Below, piece by piece: positions 25,859 through 34,053 of a DNA stretch of 64,000 nt (position 1 is the first letter of the stretch; every line of letters begins with the position of its first letter). Made by a program: the position numbers and the translations under genes. Source of the stretch: Paenilisteria rustica (GTDB lineage Bacteria > Bacillota > Bacilli > Lactobacillales > Listeriaceae); the NCBI RefSeq assembly GCF_013820765.1, contig NZ_JABJVM010000001.1:1-64000 (forward strand), written 5' to 3'. The notes beneath the pieces are model-generated. The model worked only from the letters and a program-made list of their open reading frames with translations, was not told the DNA's origin and did not search any database.

Positions 25859-27238
25859 ATGAATGAAAAAAAGATGTATTTTTTGATGGGTTTGCTACTG
25901 CTCGGCGTTTCTTTAGTAGGACTAGGAGGACACGAGGCAAAAGCTGCGACGGATTATGGTTCGCAATTTTTTACACATGTGGAATTACAAAATAAAAATA
26001 ATGTTGCATCTACAGATTTTAAAGAAAATGATCGCGTGAAAGTTGTTTATAATTGGGAGTTGACGCAAGCGGTACATAGTGGTGAGACGATGACAATACC
26101 GCTACCTGCAGAGCTTGAATATGTTAGTTTTGCGCCATTTTTATTGAAAGATAATAGTGGAAATACAGTGGCCGCGGCAGTTGTTGATCCGATTAATAAT
26201 AAAATAACCCTGACTTTTACCACATTTGTCGATACACACACAGATATTAATGGATCGATGTTTTTCTATGCGGATTTTAATAAAGATAGCATTGTAACGG
26301 ATCAGACGAACTCGATTGCTTTTCCAGTAGGTGGCGATTATACAACGCTTGGTGTGATGATTCATAAAGTGACAAGTGGTGGTGGCGGAACAGGTACGCC
26401 GACTGTTGTTTTTAAACAAGGACGAATCGACGCTAAGGATAGTAGTCTGATTAATTGGACGGTCACGCTGAATAATGCGCTTGTGGATATCGATAACGCG
26501 TATTATACGGACATTATGGGCGCTGGGCAGACGCTTACCGGGCCTGTGAAATTGAAATACCGCGATGCTGATAAAAAGGAACGTTTTTCGAGGAATGAGA
26601 ATGTGGCACTGGACACGAATCGCAGTTTTCGCTTAGAGCTGGGCGACCTTCAAGATACTTCGGTCGTCATCACGTATCAGACAAAAATGGCAGGTGGTCA
26701 GTTTAGCTATAAAAATACAGCTAAGATCGGTGGTACAAACATCGAAGAGCAAACGCGAAACGCGACCGTTAATGATTATTCAGGTGGCGGGGAAGGGGAA
26801 GGCAATAATCCGCCACCAGTGGACCCTCCAACAACGCCTGATCCACCAGTAACTCCTGAGCCAGAAACGGATCCAATCGTTGTGACACCAGCAACGCCAG
26901 AAGTAAGCACGATGATAGATGGTGATAACGAAATACAAATCTACGTCGTCAAAAAAGGAGATACCCTTCCAAGCATTGCTGAAAAATTCGAAACAACGAC
27001 ACAACAATTAAAAATATGGAACAACCTCCCAAGCGACGACATCAAAGTCGGCCAAAAGCTAATCGTCAAAGTAACACCGAGAAAAGTAACTGTGACAAGT
27101 CAAAATAATGTAAGTGCGACTCCAACAACTACTATGAAAACCTTACCGCAAACAGGCGATACAACGAGTGGTGTTGCGGAATTAATTGGCGCACTATTAG
27201 CTTTAACATCGGGTGCCTTTTTAACCCGTAAAAAATAA
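25859..27238 (+). CDS. LPXTG surface protein with LysM domain
   Basis: A 459-residue surface protein. Signal peptide (about 1-30, ending HEAKAA), an N-terminal adhesin-like beta domain similar to Ig-like folds of Gram-positive adhesins (about 31-165, FTHVELQNKNNV... VVYNWELTQ), a second beta domain (about 180-300), a Pro/Thr spacer (PPPVDPPTTPDPPVTPEPE), one LysM domain (YVVKKGDTLPSIAEKFETTT to KVGQKLIVKV) and the sortase signal LPQTGDTTSG with a C-terminal helix and KK. Having both LysM (peptidoglycan binding) and LPXTG (covalent linkage) is a double anchor. AAGGGGTGA precedes the ATG. Ligand unknown. Confidence 0.85.
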   Translation: MNEKKMYFLMGLLLLGVSLVGLGGHEAKAATDYGSQFFTHVELQNKNNVASTDFKENDRVKVVYNWELTQAVHSGETMTIPLPAELEYVSFAPFLLKDNSGNTVAAAVVDPINNKITLTFTTFVDTHTDINGSMFFYADFNKDSIVTDQTNSIAFPVGGDYTTLGVMIHKVTSGGGGTGTPTVVFKQGRIDAKDSSLINWTVTLNNALVDIDNAYYTDIMGAGQTLTGPVKLKYRDADKKERFSRNENVALDTNRSFRLELGDLQDTSVVITYQTKMAGGQFSYKNTAKIGGTNIEEQTRNATVNDYSGGGEGEGNNPPPVDPPTTPDPPVTPEPETDPIVVTPATPEVSTMIDGDNEIQIYVVKKGDTLPSIAEKFETTTQQLKIWNNLPSDDIKVGQKLIVKVTPRKVTVTSQNNVSATPTTTMKTLPQTGDTTSGVAELIGALLALTSGAFLTRKK

Positions 27239-27241
27239 CAG

Positions 27242-27285
27242 AAACCTAGCAGCGAATCTGAATTTTGATTCACTGCTAGGTTTTT
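27242..27285. terminator. bidirectional terminator between the LPXTG gene and the lipoprotein gene
   Basis: AAACCTAGCAG / CTGCTAGGTTTTT with a 20-nt loop, at the ends of converging genes. Confidence 0.85.
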
Positions 27286-28247
27286 CATTTGCCCATTTCC
27301 ATTTGAATTCGCTGTGCAAGTTTTTCATAGTTTTGAAAGCTTTCTGTATTCTGTTTTGGAACAGCAAGCAAATCTTGTGTTTTCAAAACCTGCTTTTCAA
27401 CACCATCTGCGAATTTTACAAAGGAATCTGCTGTTTCTTTCCCATAATCAAGCGAGAAATACTTCGATTGGCGATAAAAAGCTTGGAGATTAGGATCTGT
27501 GATTTCCTGCTTTTGATCCGCGAATATTTCATCATATTTGACCGAAATAAGTTTACCTTTCTCTGTAATCACTTGAAGGCGTGCAGTTAAGCCATTTCCT
27601 AGCGGTTCCGCGAGGCCATAATAGTAAAATCCAAAGGGCTTCTTAACCCAGTCTTTCATTTCCTCTGCCAGGGGCATCATACCGTTTCGCGCGCTAGTAG
27701 AAGAACCTTTAACTGTTTCGAAATTACCATCTAACCGATTTTCTGCGAGCATTTGCCCCTCCAAAAACGTAATGCCATTCACCCAAGTCACAAGTGTATC
27801 ATCCGTTCGCGTATTGCTAGCTTGGAAAAAAGCATAGTCAGAAAGGCGCTTCGATGCATTCGCGTACTTTGGTTCATAGTAGTTTGCCGAAGCCATTTCG
27901 TTAAATTCTACATGAATTAGTTTGCCAGCATCGTCTGTCACTAATTCCAAAATGCCACGATTTCCACCATCAAATTCATTTTCATTCTTATAGTAATTTC
28001 CTTTAATCAAGCCAGTCGGTGGTTGGACAGACCAGAACATGCGAGCTTCTTTTTCCGCTGTTGTATATTTTGCCTCAGGATGCGTGCCGAATGTCGTGGT
28101 CGTTGCAGAAGTTACCACATCATAATTATAATCATGCCCCCGCGACTCTACAGCTACTTTTTTCGCTTTCGGCTCGTCAGGTTGGCTATTCTCATTGGAG
28201 CAAGCAACTAATGCGAGCGATGCGAGTACCAATATTATTTTCTTCAA
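27285..28247 (-). CDS. lipoprotein with two FMN-binding-like repeats
   Basis: A 320-residue lipoprotein with lipobox LVAC after the short signal MKKIILVLASLALVAC. Two similar halves (LIKGNYYKNENEFDGGNRGI...LIHVEFNEMAS and FGFYYYGLAEPLGNGLTARL...LISVKYDEIF) each end with an ADQ/FFQ region, recalling the tandem FMN-binding domains of PplA-type lipoproteins; KGSSTSARNG and VVTSATTTTFG could be flavinylation-like threonine sites but do not match the motif exactly. TTG 28247 follows GGGGGA; the longer ATG frame would place a signal peptide internally. Role is uncertain, possibly extracellular electron transfer. Confidence 0.7.
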   Translation of the reverse strand: MKKIILVLASLALVACSNENSQPDEPKAKKVAVESRGHDYNYDVVTSATTTTFGTHPEAKYTTAEKEARMFWSVQPPTGLIKGNYYKNENEFDGGNRGILELVTDDAGKLIHVEFNEMASANYYEPKYANASKRLSDYAFFQASNTRTDDTLVTWVNGITFLEGQMLAENRLDGNFETVKGSSTSARNGMMPLAEEMKDWVKKPFGFYYYGLAEPLGNGLTARLQVITEKGKLISVKYDEIFADQKQEITDPNLQAFYRQSKYFSLDYGKETADSFVKFADGVEKQVLKTQDLLAVPKQNTESFQNYEKLAQRIQMEMGK

Positions 28248-28351
28248 GTTGAATTCCCCCTCTACGCTTTCTAGTATCTCAAAAGAAAATAAAGTGCACA
28301 TAAACAAAATATGAAAAAAAGATAAACATTCGAGATAATCAGCAAGTGTTG

Positions 28352-28381
28352 TTGACAGTTAACCCAGTTCTGTGATATTAT
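28352..28381 (+). promoter_or_regulatory. promoter of the riboswitch-terC transcript
   Basis: Consensus TTGACA (28352-28357), 18 bp, TATTAT (28376-28381). Confidence 0.8.
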
Positions 28382-28409
28382 TTCCCTATCAATCAAATAT
28401 CACTTTTGA

Positions 28410-28562
28410 CATTCGTCAAGGGGGAGTAGCGTTAGCCTTATTTGGAGGCTAAGATAAAGTCGTCATTACATGGATGCGAGTCCATCGGTTTTATCAACAT
28501 TTTTTGTATGAAAATGTCAGCGAGACCTTTGCCAAACTACTGGCAGGGGTCTCGTTTTTTCG
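28410..28562 (+). ncRNA. yybP-ykoY manganese riboswitch
   Basis: The aptamer signature is clear: CAAGGGGGAGTAGC (28418-28430) at the 5' side, AAGTCGTCATTACATGG in the middle, and GTCAGCGAGACCTTTGCC on the 3' side. A terminator (CGAGACC... GGTCTCG then T6, 28520-28560) shares its 5' arm with the aptamer, so Mn2+ binding would free transcription. It lies 52 bp before the TerC start. Mn2+ as ligand is known for the family. Confidence 0.93.
28520..28561 (+). terminator. riboswitch expression-platform terminator
   Basis: CGAGACCTTTGCC / GGCAGGGGTCTCG hairpin followed by TTTTTT; overlaps the aptamer 3' arm. Confidence 0.85.
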
Positions 28563-28614
28563 TGTTTAAAAAGAGGCGCTTTTGGACGGTTGAAAGATGA
28601 AGGAGGAATTTTAT

Positions 28615-29373
28615 TTGGATACAGCAATGATTTTGGAGTATGGGTGGGTTTTACTTGTCCTGATTGGTTTGGAGGGGATTCTCGCTGCTGATAACGCGGT
28701 AGTTATGGCCGTTATGGTGAAACATTTACCTGACGAGCAACAGAAAAAAGCCTTATTTTATGGTCTAATAGGTGCATTCGTCTTCCGTTTTGCAGCCCTT
28801 TTCTTGATTTCCTTTTTGGCCGAAGTTTGGCAAGTACAGGCACTTGGAGCGGCGTACTTACTTTACATCTGTATTAGCCATATGTGGAAGCACGCAAAAG
28901 GCAAAGACGATGGGCACAAAGTCAAAGAAGGCAAAGGTTCAAGCTTTTGGATGACCGTTTTAAAAGTCGAAATTGCAGACATAGCATTTGCGATTGATTC
29001 GATGTTGGCAGCAGTAGCACTTGCGATCACACTTCCAGCAACAGGCTGGGGAACAATTGGCGGACTCGACACAGGGCAATTCAGCGTGATGTTCGTCGGT
29101 GGTCTGGTCGGACTAATCTGTATCCGTTTTGCCGCAACACAATTCGTAAAACTACTGAAAAAATATCCATCACTGGAAACAGCCGCTTTCTTAATCGTCG
29201 GTTGGGTCGGCGTGAAGCTAGTTGTTTACACATTAGCACATCCAGAATTAGGCGTTATTCCAGAACACTTCCCACATTCTACCGTTTGGAAATTAACATT
29301 CTGGGCAGTCATGATCGGAATTATTATTTGGGGATGGCTCGTATCAGTACGCGCTGCAAAGAAAGAAGCCTAA
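28615..29373 (+). CDS. TerC family membrane protein (Mn exporter-like), riboswitch-controlled
   Basis: A 252-residue TerC protein with about seven membrane segments. The family acidic motifs are GLEGILAADNAVVMA near the start and VEIADIAFAIDSMLAAVAL after a charged cytoplasmic loop (KHAKGKDDGHKVKEGKG); the aspartates probably bind metal. TerC proteins of this group (MeeF/MeeY of Bacillus) export Mn2+ and help metallate secreted enzymes. TTG 28615 follows AAGGAGGA; the ATG at 28597 lacks a site. The yybP-ykoY element upstream gives Mn control. A second terC lies 540 bp downstream. Confidence 0.92.
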   Translation: MDTAMILEYGWVLLVLIGLEGILAADNAVVMAVMVKHLPDEQQKKALFYGLIGAFVFRFAALFLISFLAEVWQVQALGAAYLLYICISHMWKHAKGKDDGHKVKEGKGSSFWMTVLKVEIADIAFAIDSMLAAVALAITLPATGWGTIGGLDTGQFSVMFVGGLVGLICIRFAATQFVKLLKKYPSLETAAFLIVGWVGVKLVVYTLAHPELGVIPEHFPHSTVWKLTFWAVMIGIIIWGWLVSVRAAKKEA

Positions 29374-29379
29374 GCGATA

Positions 29380-29773
29380 TAAATCGGCGGCAAGCGTTCG
29401 TATTGTTGGGGTTGTTCGAATGAAATGAGTTACAACCCCAATATGCATGAGAGCAGAGCGAGCATGTAATCCTTCCTGGTTGTTCGAATGAAAAGAGTTA
29501 CAACCCCAATATGCCTATGAGCATCGCGAATAGGCATTCCTTCAGGAGATTTAGAACAAGGATGCGGTAAAACTTTGTGGTTCTGCTACACAAGAGCAGT
29601 TTCGCTTAACTTCTCGCATGGTCGAGGAAACTACCCCCTCCCTGTTTTTGTTATGATTCTTTGAAGCAAAGCGAAATTAGAACCTAAATATGCAGAGGAA
29701 CACAATGAGTCTGCCTTCCGTCCTCGGTTCCACCGAATCTCCTGAATACAAACGCTTTCGCTCGATTTGTGGA
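29380..29773 (+). repeat. hairpin-array element B (3' UTR of the first terC)
   Basis: Begins 6 nt past the terC stop and runs into that gene's terminator. Modules: TTGGGGTTGT/ACAACCCCAA (29406-29441), a GCATG hairpin, GGTTGT/ACAACC (29478-29505), TGCCTAT/ATAGGCA (29512-29536), CTGCT/AGCAG, TTCT/AGAA, GCAGA/TCTGC and ACAAA/TTTGT. Loops are GAATGAAATGAG, GAGCATCGCGAA and the like. The first stem differs from that in A and D by a C-G to T-A pair change on both sides. Confidence 0.85.
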
Positions 29774-29830
29774 AAGCCGAATGTACGTCTTACCCCTAGT
29801 AAGGGGTTAAGTGGACTTCGGCTTATTTTT
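29774..29830 (+). terminator. terminator at the end of element B
   Basis: AAGCCGAA / TTCGGCTT enclose an inner CTTACCCCT/AGGGGTTAAG hairpin and are followed by ATTTTT. It places the whole array inside the terC transcript. Confidence 0.75.
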
Positions 29831-29911
29831 CCGTTACATATAGTAACAAAATAATAGCAAATAGACTAGTAAATATGGTAGAGTGGAGAGTAAAGAAATG
29901 GTGGGGTGAAA

Positions 29912-30673
29912 ATGGATATATCGATTTGGGGAGAATACATCTGGGTATTCTTAATTTTGATTGTGTTAGAGGGCGTGCTTTCTGCGGATAATGCTGTGGT
30001 TATGGCTGTCATCGTTAAAAAGTTGCCGCATGAACAACAGCGTAAAGCCCTATTTTATGGGTTAGTTGGAGCTTTTGTTTTCCGGCTGATTGCAATGCTT
30101 ATTATTTCATACTTAGTTAATTTTTGGGAAATTCAAGCGATCGGCGCGTTGTACTTACTTTACTTGGCGGTCAAGCATATTTGGGATAAGAGAAAAGGCA
30201 AGGACAAAGTGGAGAAACAGGAGGCTGAGGCAAAACCAACGTCCTTCTGGGGAACAGTGGCGCGTGTGGAGTTAACTGATATCGCGTTTGCCTTAGATTC
30301 GATGTTAGCGGCTGCGGCCTTGGTTGTGTCATTGCCAGCGATTGGTACATTGGAGATTGGCGGTATGAATGCAGGTCAATTCACTGTCATGTTCCTAGGC
30401 GGTTTGGCAGGACTCGTCGTTATTCGTTTTGCAGCGACACAAGTTGTGAAATTGCTAGAGCGTTACCCTACGTTAGAAACAGCCGCCTTCTTAATTGTTG
30501 GTTGGGTTGGGGTGAAAATGGCCGTGCTTACAATGGCTAACCCGCAAGTAGGTATTTTACCAGAGAGTTTTCCGAATTCAGCAGCGTGGGAAATCACCTT
30601 CTGGGTTGTGATGATTGCTCTTGGTTTAGGTGGTTATATCATTGCTAGAAAAAAAGAGAAACAAAAGAGATAA
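29912..30673 (+). CDS. TerC family membrane protein, second copy
   Basis: A 253-residue paralogue of the upstream TerC, alike across the full length (VLEGVLSADNAVVMAVIVKKLPHEQQRKALFYGL; VELTDIAFALDSMLAAAALVVSLPA). The acidic metal-binding motifs are kept, while the cytoplasmic loop differs (KRKGKDKVEKQEAEAKP). ATG 29912 follows GGTGGGG. No riboswitch is seen before it; hairpin-array element B and a terminator separate the two copies. ktrB starts 5 nt after its stop. The pair is probably a tandem duplication with divergent control. Confidence 0.9.
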   Translation: MDISIWGEYIWVFLILIVLEGVLSADNAVVMAVIVKKLPHEQQRKALFYGLVGAFVFRLIAMLIISYLVNFWEIQAIGALYLLYLAVKHIWDKRKGKDKVEKQEAEAKPTSFWGTVARVELTDIAFALDSMLAAAALVVSLPAIGTLEIGGMNAGQFTVMFLGGLAGLVVIRFAATQVVKLLERYPTLETAAFLIVGWVGVKMAVLTMANPQVGILPESFPNSAAWEITFWVVMIALGLGGYIIARKKEKQKR

Positions 30674-30677
30674 CTAT

Positions 30678-32057
30678 ATGATTGGCGGGAACTCGTGGCG
30701 TGGAAGAGCGCGCGCGAGAATGTCCAGGCTAACGCCGATTCAGGTCATTATCACGTTCTATTTCCTGTCAATCACATTTGCGACGGCGCTCCTGAGCATG
30801 CCATTTACACAAAAACCTGGCGTCAAAATTTCGTTCATCGACACATTATTTACAGCGGCGAGTTCGGTGAGTGTGACAGGGCTTGCGTCCGTCGATGTCG
30901 GAGAATCTTATAGTCGCGCAGGAATTTGGGTTCTGATGGGGATTTTCCAAGTTGGTGGACTCGGGGTTATGATGCTGAGCACGTTCTTCTACCTCGTGTT
31001 GAAACGTCGTGTAGGCTTGCGTCAGCGTCAGCTAATCATGACGGATACGAATCAATTTTCGATGAGTGGTATGGTTCGGATGCTGCGCGAGATTCTCGTG
31101 TTGATTTTTGGTATTCAAATTATCGGGGGACTTATTCTGGGGATTTATTTCATTCCGTTTTATGATGGCGATGTCGGCGAGGCGATGTTCCAAGGGCTAT
31201 TTAACTCGGTTTCCGCGGTGACAAATGCTGGTGTGGATATTACTGGTTACTCGTTGACACCGTTCGTGAAGGATTATTTCGTCCAGTTTATCACGATTCT
31301 GCTCATTATTGCGGGTGGAATTGGCTTCCCTGTATTGATTGAAGCACGCCGATTCCTATTCGAAAAAAATACACTGATCCCGTTTCGCTTCTCCCTTTTT
31401 GTAAAAGTGACGACGGTGACCTACTTAGGGTTACTCGTGGTTGGCGGATTGCTGATTTGGGCAATGGAAAGCCAGCATTACTTTAGTGGAAAATCGATTG
31501 ATGAGGGTTTCTTTAACTCGATGTTTTTATCTGCAACGTCAAGAAGTGCTGGTCTGTCAACGATTGATACATCGGCGCTGACAGATCCGACATTGCTCGT
31601 TGTTTCGGGATTAATGTTCATTGGAGCATCGCCGAGTTCTGTCGGTGGCGGGATCCGGACGACAACATTTGCGATTACGATTTTGTTCCTATATTCTGTG
31701 ATTCGTGGCCGGAACCATATTTACATTTTTGGACGTGAATTGTATCAAGAAGACGTCCGTAAAGCGCTTGCCGTTGCTATTTTTGCAACACTTCTGTGCG
31801 TTGGCGCGATCACAGTGCTAGGCTTTACAGAGCAAGCCGAACTGATGGCAATTGTCGTCGAAGTATTCTCAGCGTTCGGAACATGCGGTTTATCCATGGG
31901 ATTGACCGGCGATTTGAGCTATTTCGGCAAAATTATTATCATTTTATTAATGTTTATCGGTCGCGTTGGGATTATGTACATGATGCTATCCTTCCGCAGC
32001 AAAGATGGTAAGAAAAACGCGATTAGACTGCCAAAGGAGAAGATTATTACGGGATGA
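30678..32057 (+). CDS. ktrB: Ktr-type potassium uptake channel subunit KtrB/KtrD
   Basis: A 459-residue SKT-superfamily K+ translocating subunit with four M1-P-M2 repeats. Pore-loop stretches are seen at SVSVTGLASVD, NSVSAVTNAGVDITG, SATSRSAGLSTID and SAFGTCGLSMGLTG, each with the family glycine. It needs a cytosolic KtrA/KtrC RCK ring, not encoded here. ATG 30678 lies 5 nt after the second terC stop, so the two are probably co-transcribed; an in-frame GTG/ATG earlier would overlap terC. Terminator follows. Confidence 0.93.
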   Translation: MIGGNSWRGRARARMSRLTPIQVIITFYFLSITFATALLSMPFTQKPGVKISFIDTLFTAASSVSVTGLASVDVGESYSRAGIWVLMGIFQVGGLGVMMLSTFFYLVLKRRVGLRQRQLIMTDTNQFSMSGMVRMLREILVLIFGIQIIGGLILGIYFIPFYDGDVGEAMFQGLFNSVSAVTNAGVDITGYSLTPFVKDYFVQFITILLIIAGGIGFPVLIEARRFLFEKNTLIPFRFSLFVKVTTVTYLGLLVVGGLLIWAMESQHYFSGKSIDEGFFNSMFLSATSRSAGLSTIDTSALTDPTLLVVSGLMFIGASPSSVGGGIRTTTFAITILFLYSVIRGRNHIYIFGRELYQEDVRKALAVAIFATLLCVGAITVLGFTEQAELMAIVVEVFSAFGTCGLSMGLTGDLSYFGKIIIILLMFIGRVGIMYMMLSFRSKDGKKNAIRLPKEKIITG

Positions 32058-32107
32058 AAAGGGTCTCATGACTTACACTATGACTCCCATATCGAAAATA
32101 TAATCAA

Positions 32108-32141
32108 AAAAAGGACTCGGCGTTTAATCTGAGTCCTTTTT
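32108..32141 (+). terminator. terminator after ktrB
   Basis: AAAAAGGACTC, 12-nt loop, GAGTCCTTTTT. Confidence 0.9.
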
Positions 32142-32238
32142 ACATGCCATGCCTAAATCCCAAACAAATATAGCTTTTTCATTTAATTTTAATCTTCATA
32201 TGATAAAGTTATGAAAAACACGTAAGGAAGTGGCTTTT

Positions 32239-32751
32239 TTGCAGCGAAGATTATCTTGGTTATTTATGGGTATAGCTTTGGCGATGATTCTTATTCTATT
32301 CTTCTCCTCCTCGCAAACCTACGAGCAGCAATCAATGACGTCTGGTTTGGATAGATTGCTAGCCAATAAACCATTTGAAAAACAATTATCAGCAATATCT
32401 TTTCCCTATGCTGGTTCAGAAATTAGTATTCAAGCGAAAGGTTATAGCTCGTTTATCGAATTCTTCATCCGAAAAGGCGCGCATTTCTTTTCCTATGCAT
32501 TGATGGGCTTCAGTTTGTTTATGGGCTTCAGCGCTTTTATCAAAAGACGATGGTTAGTCACGGCTTTCAGTGCGGGAATTCCATTAGCCTACGCGGCGTT
32601 TGACGAGTTTCATCAAATGCTCACAGGTGGCAGAACACCGCTTGTCCAAGACGTAATGTTAGATTTTACGGGAGCATTGTTCGGTATACTTTTGGCGTAT
32701 TTCCTAGCGAAATGGCTTATAAAAAAAGATAAAGCGTTAATCACTCCGTGA
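32239..32751 (+). CDS. VanZ-like membrane protein
   Basis: A 170-residue VanZ-family protein with four membrane segments (about residues 5-22, 75-95, 100-120, 140-160). Family motifs FIRKGAHFFSYALMGFSL and AAFDEFHQMLTGGRTPLVQDVMLDFTGALFG are intact. VanZ proteins modify teicoplanin response in vancomycin clusters, but most, as probably here, have unknown housekeeping roles. TTG 32239 is well spaced from AAGGAAGTG; GTG 32230 lies within that site. The 3' end overlaps the converging VanZ-RDD gene by 11 bp within a shared terminator. Confidence 0.85.
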   Translation: MQRRLSWLFMGIALAMILILFFSSSQTYEQQSMTSGLDRLLANKPFEKQLSAISFPYAGSEISIQAKGYSSFIEFFIRKGAHFFSYALMGFSLFMGFSAFIKRRWLVTAFSAGIPLAYAAFDEFHQMLTGGRTPLVQDVMLDFTGALFGILLAYFLAKWLIKKDKALITP

Positions 32752-32769
32752 TCGACGCTTTATCTTTTT
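32723..32769. terminator. bidirectional terminator embedded in two overlapping 3' coding ends
   Basis: AAAAAGATAAAGCGT (32723-32737) and ACGCTTTATCTTTTT (32755-32769) form a perfect 15-bp stem. Both arms lie in coding sequence: the left arm encodes the end of VanZ (KDKALITP) and the right arm, on the other strand, the end of the VanZ-RDD protein (KDKASITE). Confidence 0.9.
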
Positions 32770-33904
32770 GTTTGAAGGTACTAACATGCGCGGTATGACT
32801 CAATTTTTCATAAAAAAGCTGGCGGTCTTTGGAGAAAAAGTTGATACAAATATGGATGAAAAACATAAATCCGGCAACAAATCCAATTCCAATCACTGTT
32901 AAGAATAGGACTGGTGACAAATGGTCAACGAAAAACGGGTTTTGCGGAAAGAGAATGATTGCCAATGTTACATAATAAAGTAGACCGTTTCGAATCATCA
33001 GTTGTCTGAGTTTCAGGCGTTCGGAGTTGGTAGATTTGATGCGAATTTGCACAAGCATTTTTCCGAAGGTGCGACCTTTTGTGAATCTCGGTAGGAGCAT
33101 GAAGTATAGGAAGACAATCAAAACAAGCCACCAAAGCTGTGTAAAGCGGGTACCGCCGTTTGTTTCTAGGTTTTTAAATGGCAGTAAGTGGATTACGCCG
33201 AGGATTGCTGTGATAACTTCGAGCAGGAACCAGTCGACGAGAAAAGCGATGAGTCGGCGTAAATAGCTTACCTGTTTTCCCTGAATATATGTCATCTCGT
33301 CCATTTTTGTGCGTGACGGTAGAAGGCTTGTAAATAGTGGTGCAATCGCGAAACCAACGATGCCGCCGAGCGTGTTTAACATCAAATCATCTACATCAAA
33401 TAGTCGATAAGCGTGTGGATAAATGCCGTAAATACCGGTTAATTGTGTTATTTCAAAGAATAAGGATAGTAAAAAGGAAAAGAGTGTCGTTTTCCAAAAA
33501 GGATAGCGGAAATAATAGCGTAAATAAATACCGAATGGGATGACTAAAAGTACGTTAAACACTGGTTGCAAAACAACGGCTTGTGTTAGGGCTGCCAAAT
33601 ATGTACTTGGATCATTCCAAACGAGTACGGTATGTGTTAAAAAATCGTGAACAAACTTGAAGGGCATTAACTGTACGGCAGAGCCGGTCATTTTTGCGAC
33701 ATCATCTGGGTCTGGTAATGGCAGTAGAATAAGTAGGAAAGCGCATAATAAGTAAAAGATAAACGTGTACAAAACCACATTACGCAAGAAGTTCAAGCCG
33801 CCGAATTTGCGGTATTGATAGATAGCAAATGGTAGTGTTAACATAAAGGCGAGTACTGGAAAAATCAGAACAGCGACTTCAATGGGAAACAAATAAGCGT
33901 GCAT
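32741..33904 (-). CDS. VanZ-RDD fusion membrane protein
   Basis: A 387-residue membrane protein with two parts: an N-terminal VanZ-like domain (about 1-205, with LPFGIYLRYYFRYPFWKTTLFSF, FEITQLTGIYGIYPHAYRLF and DVDDLMLNTLGGIVGF) and a C-terminal RDD domain (about 215-385, with VSYLRRLIAFLVDWFLLEV, FTKGRTFGKMLVQIRI and LRQLMIRNGLL). RDD domains occur in membrane proteins of varied, often Na+/H+-related, function. AAAGGGGGTT precedes the ATG. It converges with a second VanZ gene, so two VanZ domains lie back to back. Confidence 0.88.
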   Translation of the reverse strand: MHAYLFPIEVAVLIFPVLAFMLTLPFAIYQYRKFGGLNFLRNVVLYTFIFYLLCAFLLILLPLPDPDDVAKMTGSAVQLMPFKFVHDFLTHTVLVWNDPSTYLAALTQAVVLQPVFNVLLVIPFGIYLRYYFRYPFWKTTLFSFLLSLFFEITQLTGIYGIYPHAYRLFDVDDLMLNTLGGIVGFAIAPLFTSLLPSRTKMDEMTYIQGKQVSYLRRLIAFLVDWFLLEVITAILGVIHLLPFKNLETNGGTRFTQLWWLVLIVFLYFMLLPRFTKGRTFGKMLVQIRIKSTNSERLKLRQLMIRNGLLYYVTLAIILFPQNPFFVDHLSPVLFLTVIGIGFVAGFMFFIHICINFFSKDRQLFYEKLSHTAHVSTFKQKDKASITE

Positions 33905-33943
33905 AAATAGAACCCCCTTTCATCTAGAGTACAATAAAAATGT

Positions 33944-34034
33944 AAAAAAGACGAGCCTGAAACACAGCTTTGTTAGGGAACGTGCGTTTTGGGAGGCGCG
34001 CGTTCACTAAGTACCGCTACATTTTAGACTCGTC
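33944..34034 (-). terminator. large foldback terminator after the DUF4064-like gene
   Basis: Minus strand GACGAGTCT (34034-34026) pairs with AGGCTCGTC (33958-33950), then TTTTTT. The 65-nt interior forms a second long hairpin: AGC/GCT, TTAG/CTAA and GAACGTGCG/CGCGCGTTC (one G-U). A simple terminator needs none of this, so it may be a separate repeat element. Confidence 0.65.
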
Positions 34035-34053
34035 CTTTGATTTAAAAAGAGTA

